39,869 nucleotides of DNA from Pricia sp. (GTDB lineage Bacteria; Bacteroidota; Bacteroidia; Flavobacteriales; Flavobacteriaceae), in the NCBI GenBank assembly GCA_024635875.1, contig JAGXIC010000202.1, positions 1 to 39,869 on the forward strand. The letters are read 5' to 3'. Below the pieces are notes generated by a model. The model saw only the letters and a program-made list of their open reading frames with translations, searched no databases and had not been told where the DNA came from. The position numbers were made by a program, and so were the translations under genes. The stretch's first letter is position 1. The number at the start of each line of letters is the position of its first letter. Positions 18,334 through 27,057 of the stretch are shown piece by piece.

Positions 18334-19468
18334 CACCTATCTATCACATAATAACATCGTTTCATCGCTCGGTTTTGATAGCGTTATCGTTGTGGACCAG
18401 ATCAGCAATGAAATTTCGGGGCTACGATTAATACAAGAGCCAAAAATTTTTGAATCCCCTTTATACTCCTCCATGATTTCCGAGGAGGTGTTGAACGAGG
18501 TGTTTGACCGATTGCGTACAAAATTACCGCATACCCGATTGGAAAAGATGTTAATGGTCTCGCTCAAAACTATCTTGAAGGCCTCGAAAATTGAACTTAC
18601 CCATCGGGTAGGGCTATTAATTTCTACGACAAAGGGTAATATTGATGTGCTTGAAAAAGACAGCAGGTTCCCAAAAGAACGGGCCTATTTAAGTACTTTG
18701 GGCACCGAACTACAAAACTATTTCGGCTTCGTCACCGAGCCTATAGTAGTCTCGAATGCTTGCGTTTCCGGGGTTTTAGCTATCACGGTTGCCAAAAGAT
18801 TAGTCGATCATGGAAAATTTGACCATGTTTTCGTGGTGGCAGGCGATCTCGTTACCAAATTCATTATTTCGGGATTTAATTCCTTTCAGGCCTTGAGCGA
18901 TTTACCTTGCCGGCCGTATTGTAAGTCCCGATCAGGCATCAATATTGGAGAAGTTGCGGCAAGCGTTCTGGTCACAAAAGATAAAAGTCGATTGGTCGAA
19001 GAATCCGTCGAAATTTTGGGGGCAGCATCCTGCAACGATGCCAACCATATTTCCGGGCCATCGCGCACCGGAGAGGGGTTGTTCCGCAGTGTGAATTGGG
19101 CCCTGAAGGAAGCCCATCTATCCCCAGAGGATATCGATTACATCTCGGCCCACGGCACCGCAACGATGTACAACGATGAAATGGAAGCCATTGCTTTTAA
19201 TCGGGCCGGTCTGGGCGATACGCCTTTAAATAGTCTCAAAGGCTATTTTGGCCATACGCTCGGCGCATCGGGATTATTAGAAACCATTATTGGCATGCAC
19301 TCTTTGCAGCGAAATACCTTGTTCGCCTCTAGAGGTTTCAAGGAATTGGGCGTTTCGCAATCTTTGAATATCATCGAAAAAACAACTCCTAAAAAACTCA
19401 ATACCTTTTTAAAGACGGCCTCCGGCTTTGGGGGGAGCAATACGGCAGCGGTTTTTAGGAAGGTCTAG
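18326..19468 (+). CDS. Beta-ketoacyl-ACP synthase family protein (FabF-type, divergent)
   Basis: SNACVSG (Cys), SAHGTATMYND (His), KGYFGHTLGASG (His), SGFGGSNTA. Confidence 0.88.
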   Translation: MHNTYLSHNNIVSSLGFDSVIVVDQISNEISGLRLIQEPKIFESPLYSSMISEEVLNEVFDRLRTKLPHTRLEKMLMVSLKTILKASKIELTHRVGLLISTTKGNIDVLEKDSRFPKERAYLSTLGTELQNYFGFVTEPIVVSNACVSGVLAITVAKRLVDHGKFDHVFVVAGDLVTKFIISGFNSFQALSDLPCRPYCKSRSGINIGEVAASVLVTKDKSRLVEESVEILGAASCNDANHISGPSRTGEGLFRSVNWALKEAHLSPEDIDYISAHGTATMYNDEMEAIAFNRAGLGDTPLNSLKGYFGHTLGASGLLETIIGMHSLQRNTLFASRGFKELGVSQSLNIIEKTTPKKLNTFLKTASGFGGSNTAAVFRKV

Positions 19469-19562
19469 AGCCAAATCGCACTAAAACCTACAAATGGATA
19501 TGAAGTCTCCGTATCAAAGTGAATAGATGCTCTTTAAAATTTCCCGATTAACCTACAATCCG

Positions 19563-19570
19563 TAAATTTG
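19563..19570 (+). promoter_or_regulatory. Candidate -7 element TAAATTTG upstream of the methyltransferase gene
   Basis: Exact TAnnTTTG match 26 nt upstream of the ATG at 19597. Confidence 0.35.
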
Positions 19571-19596
19571 CGCACCGAAAAGAATTGAATCCCAGC

Positions 19597-20658
19597 ATGT
19601 CCAAAAAAAAGATAAAAGCCATCGAAGCCTTGGAGGAGGCGCAGAAAATTGCTTTTGCCCCCTTTGTTTTCCAAACAACGATGACTTTGCGCAAGCTGGG
19701 GGTTCTAAATTATCTGTTCGAGAAGGGTAATGACGGCGGAGTAACAATTGAAAGCCTTTCCCAAGCACTTTCCATCAGCGAATACGGGCTGAGCGTGTTG
19801 CTGGAAATTGCAGAAAGCTCCGATATTGTAGAGAAAAATAGCGGCGGAGGCTACGAACTGAGCAAAATCGGTTACTTCCTGAACTACAACAAAATGACTG
19901 AAGCAAACCTAAATTTTACACAGGACGTCTGTTATCAAGGCCTGTTTCACTTGCATGAGGCCATACAGAAAGGGGAACCAAGTGGACTGAAGGAATTGGG
20001 ACCATGGCCCACTGTATATGAAGGTCTATCACAGCTGCCGTCGCATGTTCAAAAATCATGGTTCGAATTTGACCACTTTTATTCCGATGAAATTTTCGCG
20101 GAAGCGCTACCGTTGGTATTTCGGCATAAACCCAAGACCCTTTTCGATATCGGAGGAAATACTGGTAAGTTCGCGGTGCTCTGTTGCAAATACGACCCAG
20201 ATGTACACGTAAGAATATTCGATTTGCCCGGCCAATTAGCGAAGGCACTTTCCAACGCCGAGGAAAACGGGTTAAAGAATAGGATTTCCGGTCAGGAAAT
20301 TGATTGGCTTTCGAAAAACCCGCAAATTCATGAAGGAGCCGATACGATTTGGATGAGCCAGTTTTTAGATTGTTTTTCCAAGGGAGAAATCCTAAAAATA
20401 TTGAGGAACTGTGTACAATCGATGGATGCTACAACGCAATTGATCATTATTGAAACCTTTACCGATCGCCAGAAATTCGACAATGCCCGTTTTACCTTGG
20501 AAGCGACGTCATTATATTTTACGGCCTTGGCCAACGGTAATAGCAAGATGTACCAGGCGACCGAATTTTTGGACCTTATTGGGCAGGCCGGATTGCAATT
20601 GAAAGAAGACTTATCCGTTGGGGAATTTCACACCATGTTCGTTTGTAAAAAGACGTAA
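19597..20658 (+). CDS. SAM-dependent methyltransferase, O-methyltransferase family 2-like
   Basis: N-terminal winged-helix-like dimerisation region, then TLFDIGGNTGKFAV (motif I) and DTIWMSQFLDCFS. Confidence 0.87.
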   Translation: MSKKKIKAIEALEEAQKIAFAPFVFQTTMTLRKLGVLNYLFEKGNDGGVTIESLSQALSISEYGLSVLLEIAESSDIVEKNSGGGYELSKIGYFLNYNKMTEANLNFTQDVCYQGLFHLHEAIQKGEPSGLKELGPWPTVYEGLSQLPSHVQKSWFEFDHFYSDEIFAEALPLVFRHKPKTLFDIGGNTGKFAVLCCKYDPDVHVRIFDLPGQLAKALSNAEENGLKNRISGQEIDWLSKNPQIHEGADTIWMSQFLDCFSKGEILKILRNCVQSMDATTQLIIIETFTDRQKFDNARFTLEATSLYFTALANGNSKMYQATEFLDLIGQAGLQLKEDLSVGEFHTMFVCKKT

Positions 20659-20793
20659 CACATTAGATATAAGACAGTAGGAATACTGTTTGGTGAAAAA
20701 AAATGACATCATAAATTTACCGATGGGAGTTTCGCACCACACAATTTACAGGTCTAAAATCTGATGTCCCACATCTAAAAACTTATATCTCTT

Positions 20794-21411
20794 TTGGACA
20801 AAATTTCTCACATATCAGCGTACTGCCATGTTAAGAAAAACGCCATCTCACTTAACGAGAACATCCTTTTCGAAAATACTGCCGGCGACTTTGCCGGTTA
20901 CATGAAATCGGCCTATTCCCATTTTAAGATAGAGTATCCCAAGTTTTTTAAGATGGACCGATTGAGCAAACTGGCCTTTTTGGCAGCGGAAGTACTTTTG
21001 GGACATCCGAATACATCCAAAGAAAATCGAAATATGGCCGTTGTACTTTCAAACAGTGCCTCCAGTTTGGATACCGACCGAAAATATCAGGAATCCATCT
21101 CCGATGCACACAATTTTTACCCGAGTCCCGCCGTTTTCGTCTATACTTTGCCCAATATCTGTATCGGCGAAATTAGCATACGGCATAAACTGCGTTCTGA
21201 GAATAGTTTTTTTATCTTTGATGCGTTTAGTCCGGGGTTTTTAAAAGATTATTCCGAAAGTTTGTTGCAGACGGATAATACGGACGAGGTACTCTGCGGA
21301 TGGGCCGACGTCGATGAAGACAGCTACGAGGCTTTTTTATATCTCGTATCCCCGATTGGAAACTATTCACATGACGAACCACAATTAACCAAATTATACG
21401 CAACCCCATGA
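20794..21411 (+). CDS. Half-size beta-ketoacyl synthase N-terminal-like protein (ApeC / chain-length-factor-like)
   Basis: 205 aa, ketosynthase N-terminal lobe only (AVVLSNSASSLDTDRKYQ, VFVYTLPNICIGEISIRH); TTG start; ATGA overlap with the next ACP. Confidence 0.72.
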   Translation: MDKISHISAYCHVKKNAISLNENILFENTAGDFAGYMKSAYSHFKIEYPKFFKMDRLSKLAFLAAEVLLGHPNTSKENRNMAVVLSNSASSLDTDRKYQESISDAHNFYPSPAVFVYTLPNICIGEISIRHKLRSENSFFIFDAFSPGFLKDYSESLLQTDNTDEVLCGWADVDEDSYEAFLYLVSPIGNYSHDEPQLTKLYATP

Positions 21412-21665
21412 GTGAGTTGAAACAAGAACTAAAAGAAAAAATCATAGAGCAACTGAACCTTGAGGACGTTGCCATCGAGGAAATCAAGGATACCGATCCG
21501 CTTTTCGGCGAAGGTCTGGGCCTGGATTCTATCGACGCTTTGGAACTGATCGTAATGCTCGATAAAGACTACGGTATCAAATTGGCAGATCCCAAGCAGG
21601 GCAAATCGATTTTCGAATCGGTCGAGACCATGGCCGTTTATATTAAGGAACATCGCAGTCGATAG
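21408..21665 (+). CDS. Acyl carrier protein
   Basis: 85 aa; GLGLDSIDALELIVML phosphopantetheine site. Confidence 0.93.
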   Translation: MSELKQELKEKIIEQLNLEDVAIEEIKDTDPLFGEGLGLDSIDALELIVMLDKDYGIKLADPKQGKSIFESVETMAVYIKEHRSR

Positions 21666-21790
21666 GTCTAGACTGCAGTCGACCCTGACAAATCGATGAT
21701 AATCCGTTTCTGATACAACTTACAAAACCGCCTCTGGTAGATTAACGAGTGGTTACCTAAACGAGCTAAAAACACTTCCTGAATCCAAGA

Positions 21791-22999
21791 ATGATAAAAG
21801 GCGTAGCAATAACGGGCATGGGTATCATTTCCGCCATTGGCAACAATGTAGCGGAGAATTATGCGTCGCTTATTGCGGGTAAAAAGGGAATTTCAAGGAT
21901 TTCACAGATTGATACCGTACATAAGGATGATATCATGGTCGGCGAAATCGCCGATACCAATGCCGTTCTGGAAAAGCAACTTGGATTTGCCGAAAACGAG
22001 GTTTCACGCACCGTTTTAATAGGATGTATCGCAGCGAATGAGGCTATTTTGAATGCTGGAATTACCGATATCAACGACGCCAGAACCGGAATGATTTCCG
22101 GCACCACCGTCGGTGGTATGGACAAATCCGAGCAATATTTTTATGATTATTTCGACCGCCCCGAGGTTAGGCAGCACATCACCGGGCTTCATGCCGGCGA
22201 TTCCACTAAAAAGATTGCAGCTCATTTAGGACTCGAAGAAAGCTTTGTTACCACCATCAGCACTGCCTGTTCCTCTGCGGCCAACGCTATCATGCTGGGT
22301 GCGCGGATGATCAAATCGGGACAATTGGACCGCGCCATTGTCGGGGGCACCGATTGCCTTTCAAAATTCACGATCAACGGCTTCAAGACCTTATTGATTT
22401 TATCCGACACGTACAGCTCCCCTTTCGATGAAGAACGCAAAGGGCTGAATTTAGGGGAAGCCGCCGCCTACCTCGTCTTGGAATCGGATGCGCTTGTTCA
22501 AAAAGAGGCTAAAAAAGTGTTGGGCTACGTCACAGGTTACGGTAACGCCAACGATGCCTATCACCAAACAGCCTCCTCGGAACATGGAGACGGGGCAGTA
22601 TTGGCCATGGGAAAAGCCCTTAAAACAGCGGGCTTGCAACCTTCCGATATCGACTATGTCAATGCCCATGGCACCGCAACACCGAACAACGACCTTTCCG
22701 AAGGACGGGCCTTGATTCGATTGTTTGGAAAAAACGTACCAGAATTCAGTTCAACGAAAGCCTCGACAGGCCATACCTTAGCGGCTGCGGGGGGGGTAGA
22801 AGCCGTATATTCTGTACTGGCACTACAAAACGATACTATTTTTCCTAATTTGAATTATAAAACACCTATGACGGAATTTGACCTTGAACCGATTACCGAG
22901 GTCACCAAAAAACCGTTACGTCATGTGTTATCGAATTCGTTCGGGTTTGGGGGGAACTGTTCGACGTTGATATTTTCTAAGGATAAATCATTAGCTTAA
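21791..22999 (+). CDS. Beta-ketoacyl-ACP synthase II (FabF-type)
   Basis: STACSSAANAI, NAHGTATPNND, STKASTGHTLAAAGG, SNSFGFGGNCSTLIF. Confidence 0.94.
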   Translation: MIKGVAITGMGIISAIGNNVAENYASLIAGKKGISRISQIDTVHKDDIMVGEIADTNAVLEKQLGFAENEVSRTVLIGCIAANEAILNAGITDINDARTGMISGTTVGGMDKSEQYFYDYFDRPEVRQHITGLHAGDSTKKIAAHLGLEESFVTTISTACSSAANAIMLGARMIKSGQLDRAIVGGTDCLSKFTINGFKTLLILSDTYSSPFDEERKGLNLGEAAAYLVLESDALVQKEAKKVLGYVTGYGNANDAYHQTASSEHGDGAVLAMGKALKTAGLQPSDIDYVNAHGTATPNNDLSEGRALIRLFGKNVPEFSSTKASTGHTLAAAGGVEAVYSVLALQNDTIFPNLNYKTPMTEFDLEPITEVTKKPLRHVLSNSFGFGGNCSTLIFSKDKSLA

Positions 23000-23001
23000 A
23001 A

Positions 23002-24069
23002 ATGCCGGTCTACATAAACAGCATAGGTTCCGTTTCCGCCCAAAGGACGTTCGACAATTCGATTTTTTTAGAAGAAATCGTTCGCTATACCGATACCGTA
23101 TTGGAAATTATCACTCCAAATTACAAAGATTATATACCTCCGGCTGCGGCACGTAGAATGGCCAAAGGCATCAAAATGAGCACCGTCAGTGCCAAGACCG
23201 CCATGACCGAGGCCGGCATGGAAGAAGACGAAATCGATGCCATTATCGTAGGCACTGGATTGGGTTGTATCGGCGATTCCGAAAAATTCGTCAGCGATAT
23301 TCTTGATAACGACGAGCAGTTTTTGACGCCTACACGCTTTATACAATCCTCGCACAATACCGTTGCGGGGCAGATTGCCTTGGGTATGGGCTGCATGGGG
23401 CATAATTTCACCTACGTTCATTCCGCAATTTCTTTCGAATCGGCGGTATTGGACGCCAAAATGCTATTGGAAAACGGAGAGGCAAAACATATTCTGGTCG
23501 GTGGAGTCGATGAATTGGTCGACCATCATGTAAACACCCATCGATTGATCGGGCATATCAAACAAGAACCGGTCGAGACCATGTCGGTCTTAAAATCCGG
23601 AACCAAAGGGGCAATATTTTCGGAGGGGGCACATTTTTTTACGCTTTCCAGTGAAAAACGGCCCTCCTGTTACGCCGAACTTTTGGCGGTCAAGACTTTA
23701 AATACCTTAGGGGAAAATCAAGTTTCCGGAAAAACGCGATCCTTTTTATCTGAAAACGGAATAGAGCCAGATGCCGTAGATGTTATTATTCTGGGATATA
23801 ATGGAGATGCGGAATTTGACGGTTACTACGATACGCTCGCTAACGCCTTGTTCAAAGACGCGGTTCAAGTATACTTTAAACATTTATCGGGTGAATTTGA
23901 TACGGCCTCCGGTTTTGGGTTTTGGTTGGGGAACAAAATATTAAAAGAACAGACCATTCCCGATGCAGTTCGGATGAATTCCGTCGCTACGAATTCTCCA
24001 AAAACCGTACTGATCTACAACCAATATCGCGGCGAAAACCATAGTCTTACCTTGCTTCGAAAATGCTGA
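23002..24069 (+). CDS. Ketosynthase-like protein with degenerate active site (chain length factor-like)
   Basis: KS-like fold motifs (IIVGTGLGCIGDSEKF, AGQIALGMGC), but the nucleophile region reads YVHSAISFESA and the histidine regions LGYNGDAEFD and HLSGEFDTASGFG. Confidence 0.82.
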   Translation: MPVYINSIGSVSAQRTFDNSIFLEEIVRYTDTVLEIITPNYKDYIPPAAARRMAKGIKMSTVSAKTAMTEAGMEEDEIDAIIVGTGLGCIGDSEKFVSDILDNDEQFLTPTRFIQSSHNTVAGQIALGMGCMGHNFTYVHSAISFESAVLDAKMLLENGEAKHILVGGVDELVDHHVNTHRLIGHIKQEPVETMSVLKSGTKGAIFSEGAHFFTLSSEKRPSCYAELLAVKTLNTLGENQVSGKTRSFLSENGIEPDAVDVIILGYNGDAEFDGYYDTLANALFKDAVQVYFKHLSGEFDTASGFGFWLGNKILKEQTIPDAVRMNSVATNSPKTVLIYNQYRGENHSLTLLRKC

Positions 24070-24839
24070 GGCGTAGGGTGGTCAATCCCGTCGCCCTGAT
24101 TTCGCTTTTGGCCTTGACGATACTGGCTTTCTTTTTCGCCATACCTTGGTGGGCCTACGCCCTCGTTGTGCTCGCTTGGTTCTTGATTACGCTATGCGGT
24201 TCGTTTTTCGTCGGATGGGACTATCATCTCAAATCCCACCACTGTAACAAAAAAAGTATCGGCAATTGGGTGTCCTTGACCTTTGATGACGGGCCAAACC
24301 CCGAGTTTACACCGAAAGTCTTGAAACTTCTAAAGGAACACAGTGCGAAAGCGACCTTTTTCTGTATCGGACGACACCTTGAAAATCATCCTGATATCCT
24401 GAAGCAAATTCTTGCCGATGGGCATTCTGTTGGAAACCATACCTACTCACATTCCAAATCTTTCGGATTTTTTGGGGAAACAAAAGTATTGGCAGAACTG
24501 AAACAGACGAAATCCGTAGTCCACAATCTGACCGGACTGAAAATGAACCTTTACCGCCCGGCCTTCGGTGTCACCAATCCACAGATCGAAAAAGCGGTCA
24601 AAAATCTTAAATTAGAGTCCATCGGGTGGAACGTACGCTCATTGGACACCACGCCAAGATCCGAAAAGGCGGTTTTAGACCGAATTATCAATACGGTTTC
24701 AAAAGGCGACATTATCTTGTTGCATGATACCAGCGAAAAAACGATAGCGGTTTTGGAACGGTTATTGGTATTTTTGCAGGAAGAAAATCTGCTGTCGGTC
24801 ACAGTAGAAGAGCTGTTGGAAATCGAAGCTTATGGATAA
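24063..24839 (+). CDS. Polysaccharide deacetylase (NodB-type) family protein, membrane anchored
   Basis: Two N-terminal TM segments, SLTFDDGPNPEFTPKVL, GNHTYSHS, RPAFGV, ILLHD. Confidence 0.92.
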   Translation: MLRRRVVNPVALISLLALTILAFFFAIPWWAYALVVLAWFLITLCGSFFVGWDYHLKSHHCNKKSIGNWVSLTFDDGPNPEFTPKVLKLLKEHSAKATFFCIGRHLENHPDILKQILADGHSVGNHTYSHSKSFGFFGETKVLAELKQTKSVVHNLTGLKMNLYRPAFGVTNPQIEKAVKNLKLESIGWNVRSLDTTPRSEKAVLDRIINTVSKGDIILLHDTSEKTIAVLERLLVFLQEENLLSVTVEELLEIEAYG

Positions 24840-25518
24840 AATATTGGGTTTTTCTGTCATTCTCGCTTCGCGACTACCGTCAAGACAGGTATCGGCCGGA
24901 ATCTTTGCAAGCTTACTACTTAACTTTTTTGCTACGAGCATGCTCTCCGCCCAAATCAATATGTCCACAACCGAGGCAAAAGCGCTGAAAACATCGGTCA
25001 AGCAGCAGGCCGATGCCACGACCACGATTACCAGTGATTTCACGCAGTACAAACACCTCGATTTTCTCTCCGACGATATCAAGTCAAAGGGGGAACTGGC
25101 TTTCAAAGCTCCTGATCTAGTCAAATGGGAATATATTCAACCCTTTTCCTATTCCATAATCTTCAAAAATCAAACGCTTTATATAAACGATGACGGCGAC
25201 AAAAGCGATATGGACGTTGGCGGAAATAAGATTTTCACACAGCTCAACCAGTTGATAACGGCGAGCATTCGAGGCGATTTGTTCGACGATGACCAATTCG
25301 ATATTTCCTATTTCAAAAAAGATGGCAACAGTCTGGTGCATTTTTTGCCCAAGGATCCCCAATTCGCGGAGTTTATAAAGGCATTCCACATGACTTTCAA
25401 CCCGACAGGAGAAGTTATTGAAGTGAAAATGATAGAGCCCTCCGACGATTATACACAGATTGTTTTTAGCGGTCGAGAAACCAACCAACCCCTATCCGAT
25501 GCGGATTTTACTCCCTAG
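24832..25518 (+). CDS. lolA: Outer-membrane lipoprotein carrier protein LolA-like
   Basis: TITSDFTQYKHLDFLSDDIKSKGELAFKAPDLVKWEYIQPFSYSIIFK LolA signature. Confidence 0.88.
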   Translation: MDKILGFSVILASRLPSRQVSAGIFASLLLNFFATSMLSAQINMSTTEAKALKTSVKQQADATTTITSDFTQYKHLDFLSDDIKSKGELAFKAPDLVKWEYIQPFSYSIIFKNQTLYINDDGDKSDMDVGGNKIFTQLNQLITASIRGDLFDDDQFDISYFKKDGNSLVHFLPKDPQFAEFIKAFHMTFNPTGEVIEVKMIEPSDDYTQIVFSGRETNQPLSDADFTP

Positions 25519-26107
25519 CCTTTTCGTCTTTGTATTCTTTGGATGTGCGTCCTATCCCAAAAAAAACGGATTTCAATCTATTGAAACCATCCCAAAGAAA
25601 ATTTTGAATCCCTATTTTTCCGATATTTCGAATGATTATGTCTACAAGGCAAAAATCGAAGCCTTTGATAAAACTTTTGGCGGACTTTTTATTGTCAAGA
25701 AACTGGGACCGGGCCACCATCGTCTCGTATTTACGACTGAATTGGGAAACACTATTTTTGATTTTACCTTTCAAGGGGATGACTTTAAGGTAAACCGTAT
25801 TTTGAAAGAAATGGACCGTCAACTACTCATCAACATCCTAAAAAGAGATTTTAAGGCCCTTATAGAAGAGCATCCACAAATTTTGCAAACCTTTGAGCGC
25901 AAAGGGGATACGGTTTACGCTACCAAAATTCTTTCCAAAAAACATTATTTTTACTATAGTAAAGGTCATTTGAATACAATTGCACGTGTCAAGCACGGCA
26001 AGGAAAAGGTGATCATCCTTTTTTCTAAAATTAAAAATAGTCTGTCGGAAGAGGTTCAGATCTTTCATAAAACGTTTCCGTTGACTATAAAATTAAATGG
26101 AATTTAG
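25499..26107 (+). CDS. Hypothetical lipoprotein
   Basis: Signal peptide/lipobox MRILLPSLFVFVFFGCAS; overlaps the lolA and downstream hotdog ORFs. Confidence 0.72.
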   Translation: MRILLPSLFVFVFFGCASYPKKNGFQSIETIPKKILNPYFSDISNDYVYKAKIEAFDKTFGGLFIVKKLGPGHHRLVFTTELGNTIFDFTFQGDDFKVNRILKEMDRQLLINILKRDFKALIEEHPQILQTFERKGDTVYATKILSKKHYFYYSKGHLNTIARVKHGKEKVIILFSKIKNSLSEEVQIFHKTFPLTIKLNGI

Positions 26108-26486
26108 TCAAAACCATATGTTGATAAAAGAATTATACCGTATTCAATCCTTTGATGAAACCGGAGGCATAGTAGAAGCCTCGATAAAATTGAACAAAGA
26201 TCACGAAGTGTTCAAAGGACATTTCCCTGGAAACCCCATAATGCCAGGTGTCTGCACCATTCAAATCGTCAAGGAACTCACGGAAAAGGCATTGGACAAG
26301 GCGTTGTTTTTATCCGTCGTATCCAACGTTAAGTTTATGGCTATCATCAATCCCGAAAAAAACGAAAGCATACAGGTCGTGCTGAATATTGCGGAGGAAG
26401 AGGGTGCGGTCAAAGTGAAAAATACCGTTTCCTATGACGATACTTTGGCCCTAAAACTCAGTGCGACTTTTAAAGTAATGTCTTGA
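26097..26486 (+). CDS. FabZ/hotdog-like 3-hydroxyacyl-ACP dehydratase family protein
   Basis: VFKGHFPGNPIMPGVCTIQIVKEL motif. Confidence 0.82.
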   Translation: MEFSQNHMLIKELYRIQSFDETGGIVEASIKLNKDHEVFKGHFPGNPIMPGVCTIQIVKELTEKALDKALFLSVVSNVKFMAIINPEKNESIQVVLNIAEEEGAVKVKNTVSYDDTLALKLSATFKVMS

Positions 26487-26488
26487 TC

Positions 26489-26983
26489 ATGAAACTAAAA
26501 ATTCTATTGATTTTTATGGGATGGATGACTGCCGGATACGTTACCCCAGATTTGGAGACCGTGCGGCAGGATTACCGCAAAGCATCCGAAAACGAGGAAG
26601 CTACAAAAACACTTTATGACGGCTTAACCGCTATCGGTAAAAACGCCGACCCCGTTTTGGTGGCCTATAAAGGGGCCGTAACCACGATGATGGCGGAATT
26701 TGCCCCAATCTTCAAGGACAAAAAGTCATTTTTCAAGGAGGGCCGGGAGTTACTGGAATATGCCATAGAGACCCAGCCCAAGAACGTTGAAATTCGATGT
26801 ATACGTCTGAGCGTTCAGGAAAATATGCCCAAGATTACCGGTTATCATAAGAACAAGGACGAAGACAAACAGTTTATTATCGACAATTATTCCGCTATGG
26901 AGGATGACGGTGCAAAGGAATTCGTTAAAGGGTATGCCTCAGAATCGGACAGTTTTACCGAAGCGGAAAGCCAATTGTTTTAG
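26489..26983 (+). CDS. Hypothetical secreted protein
   Basis: Signal peptide (MKLKILLIFMGWMTAGYV); helical ORF in operon context. Confidence 0.65.
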   Translation: MKLKILLIFMGWMTAGYVTPDLETVRQDYRKASENEEATKTLYDGLTAIGKNADPVLVAYKGAVTTMMAEFAPIFKDKKSFFKEGRELLEYAIETQPKNVEIRCIRLSVQENMPKITGYHKNKDEDKQFIIDNYSAMEDDGAKEFVKGYASESDSFTEAESQLF

Positions 26984-27057
26984 AGGCGGTTTTGAATCCT
27001 TATCTTTACTGGAAAAATCGCCGATTGCCGACTTTTACCCCACATTTACAAACTACC

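Noticed and set aside
20794-21411. Half-size ketosynthase as a pseudogene
   Set aside because: No C-terminal lobe remnants, clean ATGA coupling to the ACP gene, and a similar half-size ApeC-like protein is known from aryl polyene clusters.
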